Shown here piece after piece: positions 1 through 7,700 of a stretch of DNA of 13,579 nt. The notes below the pieces were generated by a model. It was not told the origin of the DNA and searched no databases. It saw only the letters and a list, made by a program, of their open reading frames with translations. The translations under genes and the position numbers were made by a program. The stretch spans positions 1-13,579 of the forward strand of contig CAZDET010000099.1 in assembly GCA_964504335.1 (NCBI GenBank). The letters run 5' to 3'. The stretch's first letter is position 1, and each line of letters starts with the position of its first letter. This DNA is from CAZDET01 sp964504335 (GTDB taxonomy: Bacteria; Bacteroidota; Bacteroidia; Chitinophagales; Saprospiraceae).

Positions 1-384
1 GTTCAAAACCTAACTCCCCGGCAGCTCTTCTTAATTGACGGGATCGGCGCCATCGTCACTGCGCTGCTGCTCAGCCAGGTGCTGGCCCGCTGGCAGCCGC
101 TTTTCGGCATGCCGCGGGAAATCCTCTACGTACTGGCGGCCATTGCGGGGGGCTTTGCCGTCTACTCGTTGCTGTGCCATCTTCGGCTCACCGACCGCTG
201 GAAACCCTACCTTCGAGCGATTGCTATCGCCAATACGCTGTACTGCCTGGTCACCCTGGGATTGGTCGTCTACCTGCGCGCCTCCCTCACGTGGCTGGGG
301 ATTGCGTACTTTATCGGAGAAATTGCGGTGGTGATGACATTAGTATCAGTAGAAATGCGGACAGCTAAAAGACTAACTGACTAA
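1..384 (+). CDS. small integral membrane protein, 5' end cut by window edge
   Basis: The reading frame is open from base 1 and ends at TAA 382-384, giving 127 residues. The true start codon lies just outside the window, and probably only a few residues are missing because the visible N-terminus (VQNLTPRQLFLIDGIGA) already leads straight into the first membrane segment. Four hydrophobic segments are visible, at about residues 9-28, 40-58, 72-93 and 98-116, separated by short loops with Arg/Lys. The last residues (MRTAKRLTD) form a short charged tail. I see no catalytic motif. It resembles conserved hypothetical four-helix membrane proteins of Bacteroidota, from general familiarity only. An in-frame ATG at 79-81 would remove the first helix and is unlikely to be the start. 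The next gene follows after 15 bases, so the two are probably co-transcribed. Confidence 0.72.
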   Translation, partial: VQNLTPRQLFLIDGIGAIVTALLLSQVLARWQPLFGMPREILYVLAAIAGGFAVYSLLCHLRLTDRWKPYLRAIAIANTLYCLVTLGLVVYLRASLTWLGIAYFIGEIAVVMTLVSVEMRTAKRLTD

Positions 385-399
385 AGTACCAATACGCCT

Positions 400-834
400 A
401 TGCAACGGGTAGATCATAAAGTAAATATACGAATCAAGCTCGCCTTCCTCTGGGCGACAATCATGGCGCTGTACATCTACGCCGATTTTTTCAACCTCAT
501 GACGCCGGATGCCCTGCAATCCATGATGGATTTGCAGACACCTCTGGGGCCGACTACCCCGGGAATACTAATCGGCTTTTCCGTTTTGTTGATCATTCCC
601 GCCTTGATGATACCGGCATCGATCCTGCTGCGACCCTCGCTCAGTAGGTGGTTGAATATCATTTTTGGGATTGTGTATGGGGTCATTTCGGTGTTAATCA
701 TCATTTCGGATGGCAGTAGCCGGTGGATGGCCTTTTTCGTGCTCTACCAAGTAGTGGAATTATTCATTTTTGCACTGATCATTCGCACGGCCTGGAGATG
801 GCCCCGGGCGGAGGGTAGCACTTTTCCTACCTGA
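400..834 (+). CDS. DUF6326-like four-helix membrane protein
   Basis: This is a 144-residue integral membrane protein with about four hydrophobic segments, near residues 11-32, 55-77, 84-104 and 108-130, and a short polar C-terminus. The first helix contains acidic and aromatic residues (LYIYADFFNLM). The layout and the pattern of helix 1, a loop with a Pro/Gly turn (TPLGPTTPG), then helix 2 recall the DUF6326 family, whose function is unknown. That assignment is from memory and tentative. The ATG at 400 is the first in frame and lies 15 bases after the stop of the preceding membrane-protein gene, so the two probably form a pair that is transcribed and perhaps works together. There is no Shine-Dalgarno sequence, as usual in Bacteroidota. 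Confidence 0.75.
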   Translation: MQRVDHKVNIRIKLAFLWATIMALYIYADFFNLMTPDALQSMMDLQTPLGPTTPGILIGFSVLLIIPALMIPASILLRPSLSRWLNIIFGIVYGVISVLIIISDGSSRWMAFFVLYQVVELFIFALIIRTAWRWPRAEGSTFPT

Positions 835-892
835 CGGTACGGGCTGCTGCCGGCCTTTTGTCCCTGAATGAAATCCCAACGGGACATTGGTG

Positions 893-900
893 TATCTTTG
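893..900 (+). promoter_or_regulatory. candidate Bacteroidota -7 box (TATCTTTG)
   Basis: TATCTTTG matches the Bacteroidota housekeeping -7 consensus TAnnTTTG exactly and lies 39 bases before the start codon of the secreted EEP-family gene at 940. The matching -33 TTTG is not at the usual 19-21 base spacing (the nearest TTTG, 857-860, is 32 bases away). The call therefore rests on the -7 box and its position. Confidence 0.5.
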
Positions 901-939
901 GCTTTCGTTACCCATTCCTACAGAACGGATTAATATGCC

Positions 940-1866
940 ATGCGTCAACCTCTATTTCTCCTCTTTTGCTTGAGCATCGTACTCGGTCGCTCGCTGACCG
1001 GCAATGCACAACCAGATACCATTACCGTAATGGCCTGGAACATCCTGCACGGTGCCAACGACATTCCCGACGGCCGCTACCGCGCCATTGAAATCATCAA
1101 AGCGCTGGATCCCGACATCATTCTTATGGTCGAAACCTACGGGTCGGGCAAGGAGATGGCCGACTCGCTGAGCATGCATTTTCACCTAATCGAGAAAGAA
1201 GGGACGCCCCTGGATGATGAAAAAGTGAATCTATCGATCTTCTCCAGGTTCCCATTTGGCGAACGCCTCGACACCGACTTCCCGTTTTATCTGGGAGGGC
1301 GGGAAATCAGTATCAGGGGCAAACGGCTGCGCCTGTTCTCCAATTGGTTTCACTACCTCCCCTGGCACGACGAACCGGAAACAATGGGGCTATCGGCCGA
1401 GGAGCTGCTAGCCTGGGAAAAGACGGGAAAGAAATGGGAAATGGTTCAAAAAGTACGCCCGTACTTCGAGCAGTTTGCGGGGGAAGCCGACTCGGTCCCG
1501 CTCATCGTTGGCGGAGATATGAATACCCTCTCCCACCTGGATTGGACCGAGCGGACCCAAGCGCAGCACAACGGTCTGATTGTACCCTGGCAGACCACCA
1601 AGGTGCTGGAGGAATTGGGCTTGGTGGATTCGTACCGGCAGTTGCATCCCGACCCTCAGACGCATCCAGGCATTACCTGGGATACCAAAGGCATTCGGGA
1701 CGAGCACCGCATTGATTTCATTTTTTACAAAGGCCCTGCTCTTACCGCCATTGCCTCCGATACCTACAACGCCCATCTCGGGGAAGAAATAGTCCTGAAC
1801 GGGAAACGGATACCCTATCCTTCTGATCACGGGATTGTAGTGACTACTTTTGTTTTGAAGGAATGA
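940..1866 (+). CDS. secreted endonuclease/exonuclease/phosphatase family protein
   Basis: This 308-residue protein has an N-terminal signal peptide (about residues 1-23, cleavage near GNA-Q) followed by a DNase I-like endonuclease/exonuclease/phosphatase domain. Visible fold landmarks are MAWNILHG (Asn34), ILMVE (Glu65, expected metal ligand), GGDMN (Asp193, Asn195), HRIDFIF (Asp259) and SDHGIV (Asp296, His297, expected catalytic pair). All core positions of the fold are present, so a metal-dependent phosphodiesterase or phosphatase acting outside the cytoplasm is likely. The substrate could be a nucleic acid, a phospholipid or a sugar phosphate and cannot be told from sequence. A -7 box sits at 893-900. 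The stop codon overlaps an in-frame ATG of the following Crp/Fnr gene (ATGA at 1863-1866), so the regulator is probably translated from the same message. Confidence 0.9.
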   Translation: MRQPLFLLFCLSIVLGRSLTGNAQPDTITVMAWNILHGANDIPDGRYRAIEIIKALDPDIILMVETYGSGKEMADSLSMHFHLIEKEGTPLDDEKVNLSIFSRFPFGERLDTDFPFYLGGREISIRGKRLRLFSNWFHYLPWHDEPETMGLSAEELLAWEKTGKKWEMVQKVRPYFEQFAGEADSVPLIVGGDMNTLSHLDWTERTQAQHNGLIVPWQTTKVLEELGLVDSYRQLHPDPQTHPGITWDTKGIRDEHRIDFIFYKGPALTAIASDTYNAHLGEEIVLNGKRIPYPSDHGIVVTTFVLKE

Positions 1867-1907
1867 TTGTCAAGCCGGAGCCTACACAAATCCAATCAAC
1901 CACTGCC

Positions 1908-2431
1908 ATGTTTGACCAATTCTGGAAGTTCACCAATCAATTCGTGCCCTTCAGCCCGAAGGAAAAAGAACGAATCAAAGCGGCCGTTACCATTCGAGAT
2001 GTACCCAAAAACTATATTCTTATCGATGTTGGTCAAACGGCCAAAGAAACTTATTTCATCAACAAGGGGCTATTGCGATTTTACTACCTCACCGATGAGG
2101 GGAATGAAGTGACCGGATTTATTTTTCAGGAAAATATGTTTGCTGGTTCGNNNNNNNNNNNNNNNNNNNNNNNNNNNNNNNNNNNNNNNNNNNNNNNNNN
2201 NNNNNNNNNNNNNNNNNNNNNNNNNNNNNNNNNNNNNNNNNNNNNNNNNNTGAGGGGAATGAAGTGACCGGATTTATTTTTCAGGAAAATATGTTTGCTG
2301 GTTCGACCGCTTACCAGGAGCTGCACCCCGGCTTGGAGGGCCGCATTCCCCAGCATATCCTCGCCAGTTATATGGGGATCACCCCCGTTTCGTTGAGCCG
2401 CATCAGAAGAAGGATTTCGGAGGGTAAGTGA
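1908..2431 (+). CDS. Crp/Fnr family transcriptional regulator, interrupted by an assembly gap
   Basis: The part before the gap encodes the start of a cyclic-nucleotide-binding-like beta-roll (from MFDQFWKF, with GLLRFYYLTDEGNEVTGFIF). The part after it encodes a compact DNA-recognition region, RIPQHILASYMGITPVSLSR, followed by IRRRISEGK and TGA at 2429-2431. This combination is typical of the roughly 190-residue Crp/Fnr regulators of Bacteroidota. If the two identical 55-base gap edges are merged, the frame stays open, but the product is only about 122 residues and lacks some 65 residues (end of the beta-roll and dimerisation helix). Either sequence is missing at the gap or the gene is an internal-deletion remnant. 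I chose ATG 1908 because relatives begin at about this point. An upstream in-frame ATG at 1863 overlaps the stop of the EEP-family gene and would add 15 residues. The effector cannot be inferred. Confidence 0.75.
2096..2150 (+). repeat. 55-base direct duplicate, left edge of the gap
   Basis: These 55 bases are identical to 2251-2305 on the other side of the N run. The copy ends exactly where the Ns begin and its twin starts exactly where they end. This is the signature of two contigs sharing a k-mer (k=55) that were scaffolded without merging, rather than of a biological repeat. Confidence 0.9.
2151..2250. other. assembly gap of 100 Ns
   Basis: This is a run of exactly 100 undetermined bases, the usual placeholder for a gap of unknown size. 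It falls inside the Crp/Fnr gene. Its real length may be negative (overlapping ends) or may hide the roughly 195 bases expected for the missing middle of the regulator. Confidence 0.98.
2251..2305 (+). repeat. 55-base direct duplicate, right edge of the gap
   Basis: This is an exact second copy of 2096-2150, starting at the first base after the N run. It continues directly into ACCGCTTACC, in frame with the C-terminal part of the Crp/Fnr regulator. It is probably an assembly artefact. Confidence 0.9.
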
Positions 2432-2507
2432 TTTCTTTACAATTGTTAATGCATCGGAGATCAAATGAGTGGAGCTTTGTAGTGTATTCATCAAACAACG
2501 ATCAAAA

Positions 2508-3011
2508 ATGAAAACGCTACCCATTATAAGCATTGGAATCTTCCTGCTGCTAGCGGGCGGTATCGCCCTCCTAAATCAAAACACCATGTCTCATTTGAAA
2601 ACTGAAATCGTATTGAATGCCCCCAAAGAAAGGGTTTGGGATACTATAGTCGCCTTCCAGGATTACGAAAAATGGAATCCGTTCATCGTTTCATCCGCTG
2701 GAGAAGCAGTAGTAGGGCAGCAACTTACCAATACCATGATGAATAAAGGGAAAGCAACCACTTTCAAACCCGTAGTAACCAAAGTGGATCCCTACCGGGA
2801 ATTCGAATGGCTGGGAAGCGGGCTGCTCGGGATGTTTAAGGGAAGGCATTACTTCGTTTTGGAGGACCTGGGTGGAGGCCAAACCAAGCTGATCCACGGA
2901 GAACAATTCAGCGGCTTGCTGAGCGGAGCGATTCTCCGCCTGATCGGCGATGATACGCTGAGGAATTTCCAGCAGATGAATCTGGCGTTGAAGAAAGTGG
3001 TGGAAGCGTAA
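2508..3011 (+). CDS. membrane-anchored SRPBCC (START-like) family protein
   Basis: This is a 167-residue protein. Residues 4-22 (LPIISIGIFLLLAGGIALL) form one hydrophobic anchor or uncleaved signal. From about residue 29 follows an SRPBCC/polyketide-cyclase-like helix-grip domain: strand KTEIVLNAPKERVWDTI, the motif YEKWNPF typical of the family, strands through FKPVVTKVDPYREFEWLG and KGRHYFVLED, and a long C-terminal helix (LRNFQQMNLALKKVV). Such domains form a hydrophobic cavity that binds lipids or other apolar ligands. No ligand can be named here. I chose ATG 2508. An upstream GTG at 2469 adds 13 residues without family support, and ATG 2586 would give a soluble form without the anchor. 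It starts 76 bases after the Crp/Fnr stop and may share its transcript. Confidence 0.82.
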   Translation: MKTLPIISIGIFLLLAGGIALLNQNTMSHLKTEIVLNAPKERVWDTIVAFQDYEKWNPFIVSSAGEAVVGQQLTNTMMNKGKATTFKPVVTKVDPYREFEWLGSGLLGMFKGRHYFVLEDLGGGQTKLIHGEQFSGLLSGAILRLIGDDTLRNFQQMNLALKKVVEA

Positions 3012-3025
3012 TTTGGCCCTCTCGT

Positions 3026-3421
3026 TTACTTAATCACGGTCGCTTCCATCTCGACGTGAATATCCGGATGGAACAGGGCGGCCACGCCGAGCAGGGTAAT
3101 GGCCGTCTGGCAGTTGGCATCGGCCAGCCGCTGGACGAGTACTCCCCAGGATTCAATCAATGCCGGCACGTCAGTTGTGTAGCAATTTAGCCGGACGACG
3201 TCGGAGAGCTGTAAATCGGCTGCTTTTAATACGGTTTCCAGATTGTCGAGCACCTGCGTCACCTGGCCGGCCATGTTGCCGGCGTGTACGGGGGCTCCGT
3301 TGTCGTCGACGGATACCTGTCCGGAGCAAACCAGCATGCGGCTTATACCGGTCAGGTCGTTGGCCTGGACGTACCCAAAGTTATTCTGCCACTCCCAGGG
3401 GTTGATTACTTTCTTTTCCAT
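3026..3421 (-). CDS. RidA/YjgF/UK114 family protein lacking the catalytic arginine
   Basis: At 131 residues this has the standard length for the Rid superfamily, which forms trimers with ligand sites between subunits. Characteristic stretches are MLVCSGQVSVDDNG (residues 29-42), the helix QVTQVLDNLETVLKAADL, the strand VVRLNCYTTD (residues 75-84) and the C-terminal strand DIHVEMEATVI. Enzymatic RidA proteins hydrolyse reactive enamines and imines using an Arg in the A-R-S/T motif before the last strand. Here the aligned segment reads TAITLLGVAAL, so that Arg is replaced by Ile108. This points to one of the arginine-less Rid subgroups (Rid4-7 type) rather than a RidA deaminase, so no deaminase activity should be assumed. 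It converges with the SRPBCC gene (14 bases apart) and is divergent from the MFS transporter (90 bases between start codons). Confidence 0.88.
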   Translation of the reverse strand: MEKKVINPWEWQNNFGYVQANDLTGISRMLVCSGQVSVDDNGAPVHAGNMAGQVTQVLDNLETVLKAADLQLSDVVRLNCYTTDVPALIESWGVLVQRLADANCQTAITLLGVAALFHPDIHVEMEATVIK

Positions 3422-3511
3422 AACGGGTTATTCTAAAAGTGATTTATACAACAAATTACTCCTATTATCCCACTACACAAAACAGCCCGCCATTTGTACT
3501 ACCTTGTGCCG

Positions 3512-4717
3512 ATGAAGCAGGCTACTTTGGGCTTACGGCAAAACTGGCAGCAGTTCTTCCTCCTGGTCATTATTAATGCCTTCGTTGGCGGGATGGTGGG
3601 ACTGGAGCGCACCATCCTGCCGAGGATTGCCGAAGCGGATTTTGGGATCGCCGCCAAAACGGCCATACTCTCGTTCATTATTGTTTTTGGGGTCGTCAAG
3701 GCAATTACGAATTACTATACGGGGGCCCTGGCCGACAAGTGGGGGCGAAAGAACCTACTGACCCTTGGCTGGGTTATTGCTCTGCCCATTCCATTCATCC
3801 TGATCTATGCACCCTCCTGGAATTGGATCCTTTTTGCCAATCTATTGCTGGGCATCAATCAGGGATTGACATGGTCGAGTACGGTAGTCATGAAAATTGA
3901 TTTAGTCGGAGCCAAAAACCGGGGCCTCGCGATGGGGCTGAATGAATCAGCCGGCTATCTGGCAGTGGGTAGTGTGGCGTTTCTGACGGGTTGGATTGCG
4001 GCAGAATATGGCCTTCGGCCGTATCCCTTTTACCTGGGCATTGCCTTTGCGGTTATTGGTTTGCTTTCCAGTTGGCTGTTGGTCAGAGATACGGCACACC
4101 ACGTTCATGCGGAAACCACCACCAGCAATCGGCCAATGCTAAAGCAGGTGTTTTGGGAAACCACCTGGAAGCATCGAAACCTCGGATCTATTTCACAGGC
4201 GGGCCTGGTAAACAACCTGAATGACGGGATGGTGTGGGGCTTATTCCCGATATTACTGGTGGCCAATGATTTCAATTTGACTCAAATTGGAAAAATCGTT
4301 GCGATCTATCCCGTGGTTTGGGGATTGGGGCAATTATTCACCGGCAAAATGGCCGACCACTTCGATAAAAAGCAAATGTTGTTCTGGGGAATGCTCATGC
4401 AGGGAGTAGCGCTTTTGTTAATGATTTATGCGGCCAGTTTCTTTCACTTTTCGATCCTTTCCGTTGCTCTGGGTTTGGGTACGGCATTGGTATATCCGAC
4501 CTTCCTGGCGGCGATTGCCGATTACGCCCATCCGCGGCAGCGGGCCCAAAGTATCGGTACGTTTCGGTTGTGGCGGGATTTGGGCTATGCGGTCGGGGCA
4601 CTGCTCACCGGGATCCTGTCCGACACCTTGGGCATTTACTGGGCCGTGGGGGCGATTGGGGTGTTGACGATTGCATCGGCAATCATTATTCAAATTCGGA
4701 TGAATGGCTTGAGCTAG
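3512..4717 (+). CDS. major facilitator superfamily (MFS) transporter
   Basis: This 401-residue protein has about 12 hydrophobic segments, the standard MFS size. The cytoplasmic loop 2-3 motif is clear: GALADKWGRKNLL (residues 71-83), with a degenerate counterpart GKMADHFDKKQML in the second half, as expected from the internal duplication of MFS proteins. Segment 5 carries NESAGYLAVG. The early segment GGMVGLERTILP resembles a subgroup often annotated simply as MFS transporters. The substrate cannot be predicted, although the motif-A architecture is commonest among proton-coupled efflux pumps. I chose ATG 3512. The TTG at 3494 would add six residues (MYYLVP) without support. It is divergent from the RidA-like gene and could share a control region with it. 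The stop converges on the giant M23 gene with 50 bases between; no convincing terminator is visible there. Confidence 0.92.
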   Translation: MKQATLGLRQNWQQFFLLVIINAFVGGMVGLERTILPRIAEADFGIAAKTAILSFIIVFGVVKAITNYYTGALADKWGRKNLLTLGWVIALPIPFILIYAPSWNWILFANLLLGINQGLTWSSTVVMKIDLVGAKNRGLAMGLNESAGYLAVGSVAFLTGWIAAEYGLRPYPFYLGIAFAVIGLLSSWLLVRDTAHHVHAETTTSNRPMLKQVFWETTWKHRNLGSISQAGLVNNLNDGMVWGLFPILLVANDFNLTQIGKIVAIYPVVWGLGQLFTGKMADHFDKKQMLFWGMLMQGVALLLMIYAASFFHFSILSVALGLGTALVYPTFLAAIADYAHPRQRAQSIGTFRLWRDLGYAVGALLTGILSDTLGIYWAVGAIGVLTIASAIIIQIRMNGLS

Positions 4718-4767
4718 TCAATAATCTAAGGACTTCTGGGCATCGGGTTTTCGGTATGCAAAGCTCG

Positions 4768-7700
4768 CTAACAAGCTACCTTTCCTTTTTGTGCCTCGTA
4801 GCATTCATCTTTTTTGGGTTCGTAGGCCGTGTTCGCGCTATTGACAAATTTCCAGGGAGTGGACTTAAAAGTACCGTCCTGAACGGTGAAATGCAGGTGG
4901 GGACCATTGGTATTGCCTGTAATCCCCACTTTGGCAATTTCTTGGCCGGCGGTTACTTTAGAGCCAACTCTAAGGCCTGAGGGAACCGAATTTTTGGCCA
5001 AATGCGCGTAAGCACCGTAGGTGTCATCATCGTGGCGAATCAGTACCAAATTTCCATTCTTACCCGAACGAAGCCATTGATTGGGATTGTTAGGGTCCTT
5101 AGGGTTCTCGGAGACGGTCCGGACAATATCCACGATAATACCGGCCCGAGCGGCAAGAACCTTCTCCCCCTTAGGCAACAACAAGTCGATCGAATACTTT
5201 TCGTCCCCGACGTGCAGGCCATCGCCAAATGCACCAGAACACTTAAACTTTTTGCCAGTGCTGAAGGGAAGTTGGTAAAAGGTATTTGCTTTGTGCTTTG
5301 CAGAAGGATTTCCTCTGGATATTTTAAATCCTTTCGGATCCAATACAGATGGATGATTTCCACTTTTGGGCTTACCTGCATAGAGCAGCTTTTTGTTGTT
5401 AGGCCCGGGATCCACCAATAAGGTTTGCTTAAAAGCAGCTTTCGCGCTTAAGTCGGCCTTGCTTTCATCCCGAATGCCGGTTACTTCGACTGAAATATAA
5501 TCGTAGCTGTCGTTGGCGAGATAGAAAAATCGGGTGCCACGGCTTTCCTCGATGGTCAATTTAACTTTTTCGAAATAACCTTCGTTATCTGCGGACTCGA
5601 TGGTGATAAATTTTTCAAAAATTACTCCCCCGGTGAAGTTGCCAAGTGGTTTAATATCGATTTTTTTGCCATCTGCTTCAGCAATGCTCACCTCGACGCC
5701 CTTTTCACTGGCTTTGTCGATAAGCGTGGCATTGCTGCCCTCCAGTTTTTTCTTGATCTTTTCTCTGGCTTCTTTTGCGTCTTCTGGCGAAAGGACCCCG
5801 CTTTTTTCGAGTGCATCGATCATTTTAGCCGCTTCTTCGAACTTTGCGTTGGCGGGATCTTTCTTTTTGTCCTCTTTTTTAGCGCCTCCTCCGAGATATG
5901 CAAGGACTGCTTTCTCCGTTAATTCAGCTTTCTTTTCAGCAGAAAGCGCCTTGGAAGAGTTGATTTTATTCAGGGCGTTATCCAATCGTTTTTCCATCAT
6001 TTTTTGAACTTCCAGTTTAGCTCCTTCCTTCGCCAGCGCTTCCGTAGCCTGAAGAGAACCCTGTAGCGCAGCCAGAGCGTTTTTCTGGGTTTGATCTAGG
6101 CCGGTAACATCTCTGAACAGGTCTCCCTTGCCTAGCACCCCTAGTGTGGCGGCAAGTCCCGTGGGATCGGGGGCCGCTGGAGCATTTTGAATATTCAGGA
6201 CGGGATTGGGGAGTTGCTGCGGACTCAAAATACTAAGATCGGCACGGCGAGATTCCGTGCTGATCGGGTTTATAGCGGTTGGGCTATCTGGTATGGGAGA
6301 TTCCTCCCAACGCCAGAAGCGGCTCTCGTCTTTCTCTTCGCAGGAGTTGCAATGCCCCATGACCGCTTCTGCAAAGACCCCTTTTGTAGGAATGCTGACG
6401 TTGATGGGTTCGGAAGCGGCCACGGAATAAAATTCATTCAACGACTGCTTGATTCCAAAGTCCGGATTGAGATTCAGCCCTGGAGCAACGGGAAAAACCA
6501 AACTATTGCCCACAATCGTTAGCAGAACATTTTCAACCAGAGAGGCCACACTTCGACCATTTCCCTTTCCGCTTAAAATGATTCCGTCCAGGAGCATGAA
6601 GCGCCTTTCGGGGGTAATATTTAACCAAATGGCCTTGTGATAGTGCTCCAGGTTATTGTTTAAGTGGTTAATTAACTTATTGGTAATTGCGACGTCGTCT
6701 TTACGCGGGTCTCGTAATTCCTCACCGGAGGGGCCGGTATAAATGGTTGCTCCGTCGGCGCTACTCAAATCGTCGTTCAGGTACTGATATCGGAAAAGGA
6801 ATCCGTCAAAATGTCTGGTACGGTACTTCATCATACCGGAACGAATGACGATGGTACTTTCCGGAAAGTCTTCTTCTACTTGGGAGGTAATTTTAAGGTA
6901 GTGAATTGTATCTCGGGTGAAATTAGAGGGGTTGAGCCGAAGCGATATCCGCAATCGGCCATTGCGATAGTAACGAGAAGACAAACTGGCATCGATCGGT
7001 GCAGTGCCAACGTCTCTGCCGCGTTCATCTTGAATATAAAACACCAGTTTGTCTACGAAGGCCCGGGCAATTTTTTCACCGAGCATGCGGTGAAAAACTG
7101 CATCCTTGTCGCGAGCATCGGCTAAGTAATCATTGAAGAATTGCTCGGCAGAAGTGTCCAGAAATGGTTCGAAGGGTTTCCAGTTAGCTTCGATAAATTT
7201 GGCTACTTTTTTCTTGTGCCAAATCACGACCCCCTGACTAGCGTACAGCGGCTCCCGGTCTTCATCGTTTACTTCTACGATGTCATCCAATGGCCTACGA
7301 AGGTCGAAATGAATATTGAGAAAACCGGTAGCGGTTAGGATTTTTTCGGAAGCAAAGGTTCCACTAGGAAAATCACTGTTTTCCCACTCATGGGCAATTC
7401 GGTCGGCAGCTTCAAATGCATTGCCCAATTTGCTGTCGAGGAGCGCCTCCTCTAACGGCTCGCGCCATCGCAACGCCTTGCCCAAATCGAATTGACTCAT
7501 CATGAGGGGCACGAACAAACATTCGCGTGCACCGGCGAAGCGCTGCCGAATTCTGAAGTGCCGAAGCACCTCGTAGTACTGAATAGTGATAGCGTGGCAG
7601 TGGTTGTAATTGGCCACGGATTCGGAAGATACTTCGAATCGCTCTCCTTGCGACACCGTTTGAATGACCGTCGAGCGTAGACTGCGAACAGCATTAGCTG

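Noticed and set aside
835..880. Possible terminator after the DUF6326-like gene (GCCGGCC followed by TTTTG)
   Set aside because: No stem longer than a few bases with a proper loop can be drawn, and the T run is only four bases.
2096..2305. Direct repeats flanking unknown sequence, as in a short CRISPR array or a mobile-element target duplication
   Set aside because: There are only two copies, each exactly one k-mer long and abutting a 100-N placeholder inside a coding region; no spacer or transposase sequence is seen.
4718..4767. Possible bidirectional terminator between the convergent MFS and giant M23 genes
   Set aside because: I could not find a GC-rich inverted repeat with a T tract in this 50-base interval.
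4570..4980. 136-residue plus-strand frame spanning the end of the MFS gene and the end of the giant gene
   Set aside because: It overlaps two well-supported genes in other frames and shows no domain of its own.
5600..6007. 135-residue plus-strand frame rich in Ser/Phe/Leu
   Set aside because: It is the mirror of the Lys/Glu-rich helical linker of the giant protein on the minus strand; its apparent hydrophobicity comes from reading AAG/GAA codons backwards.
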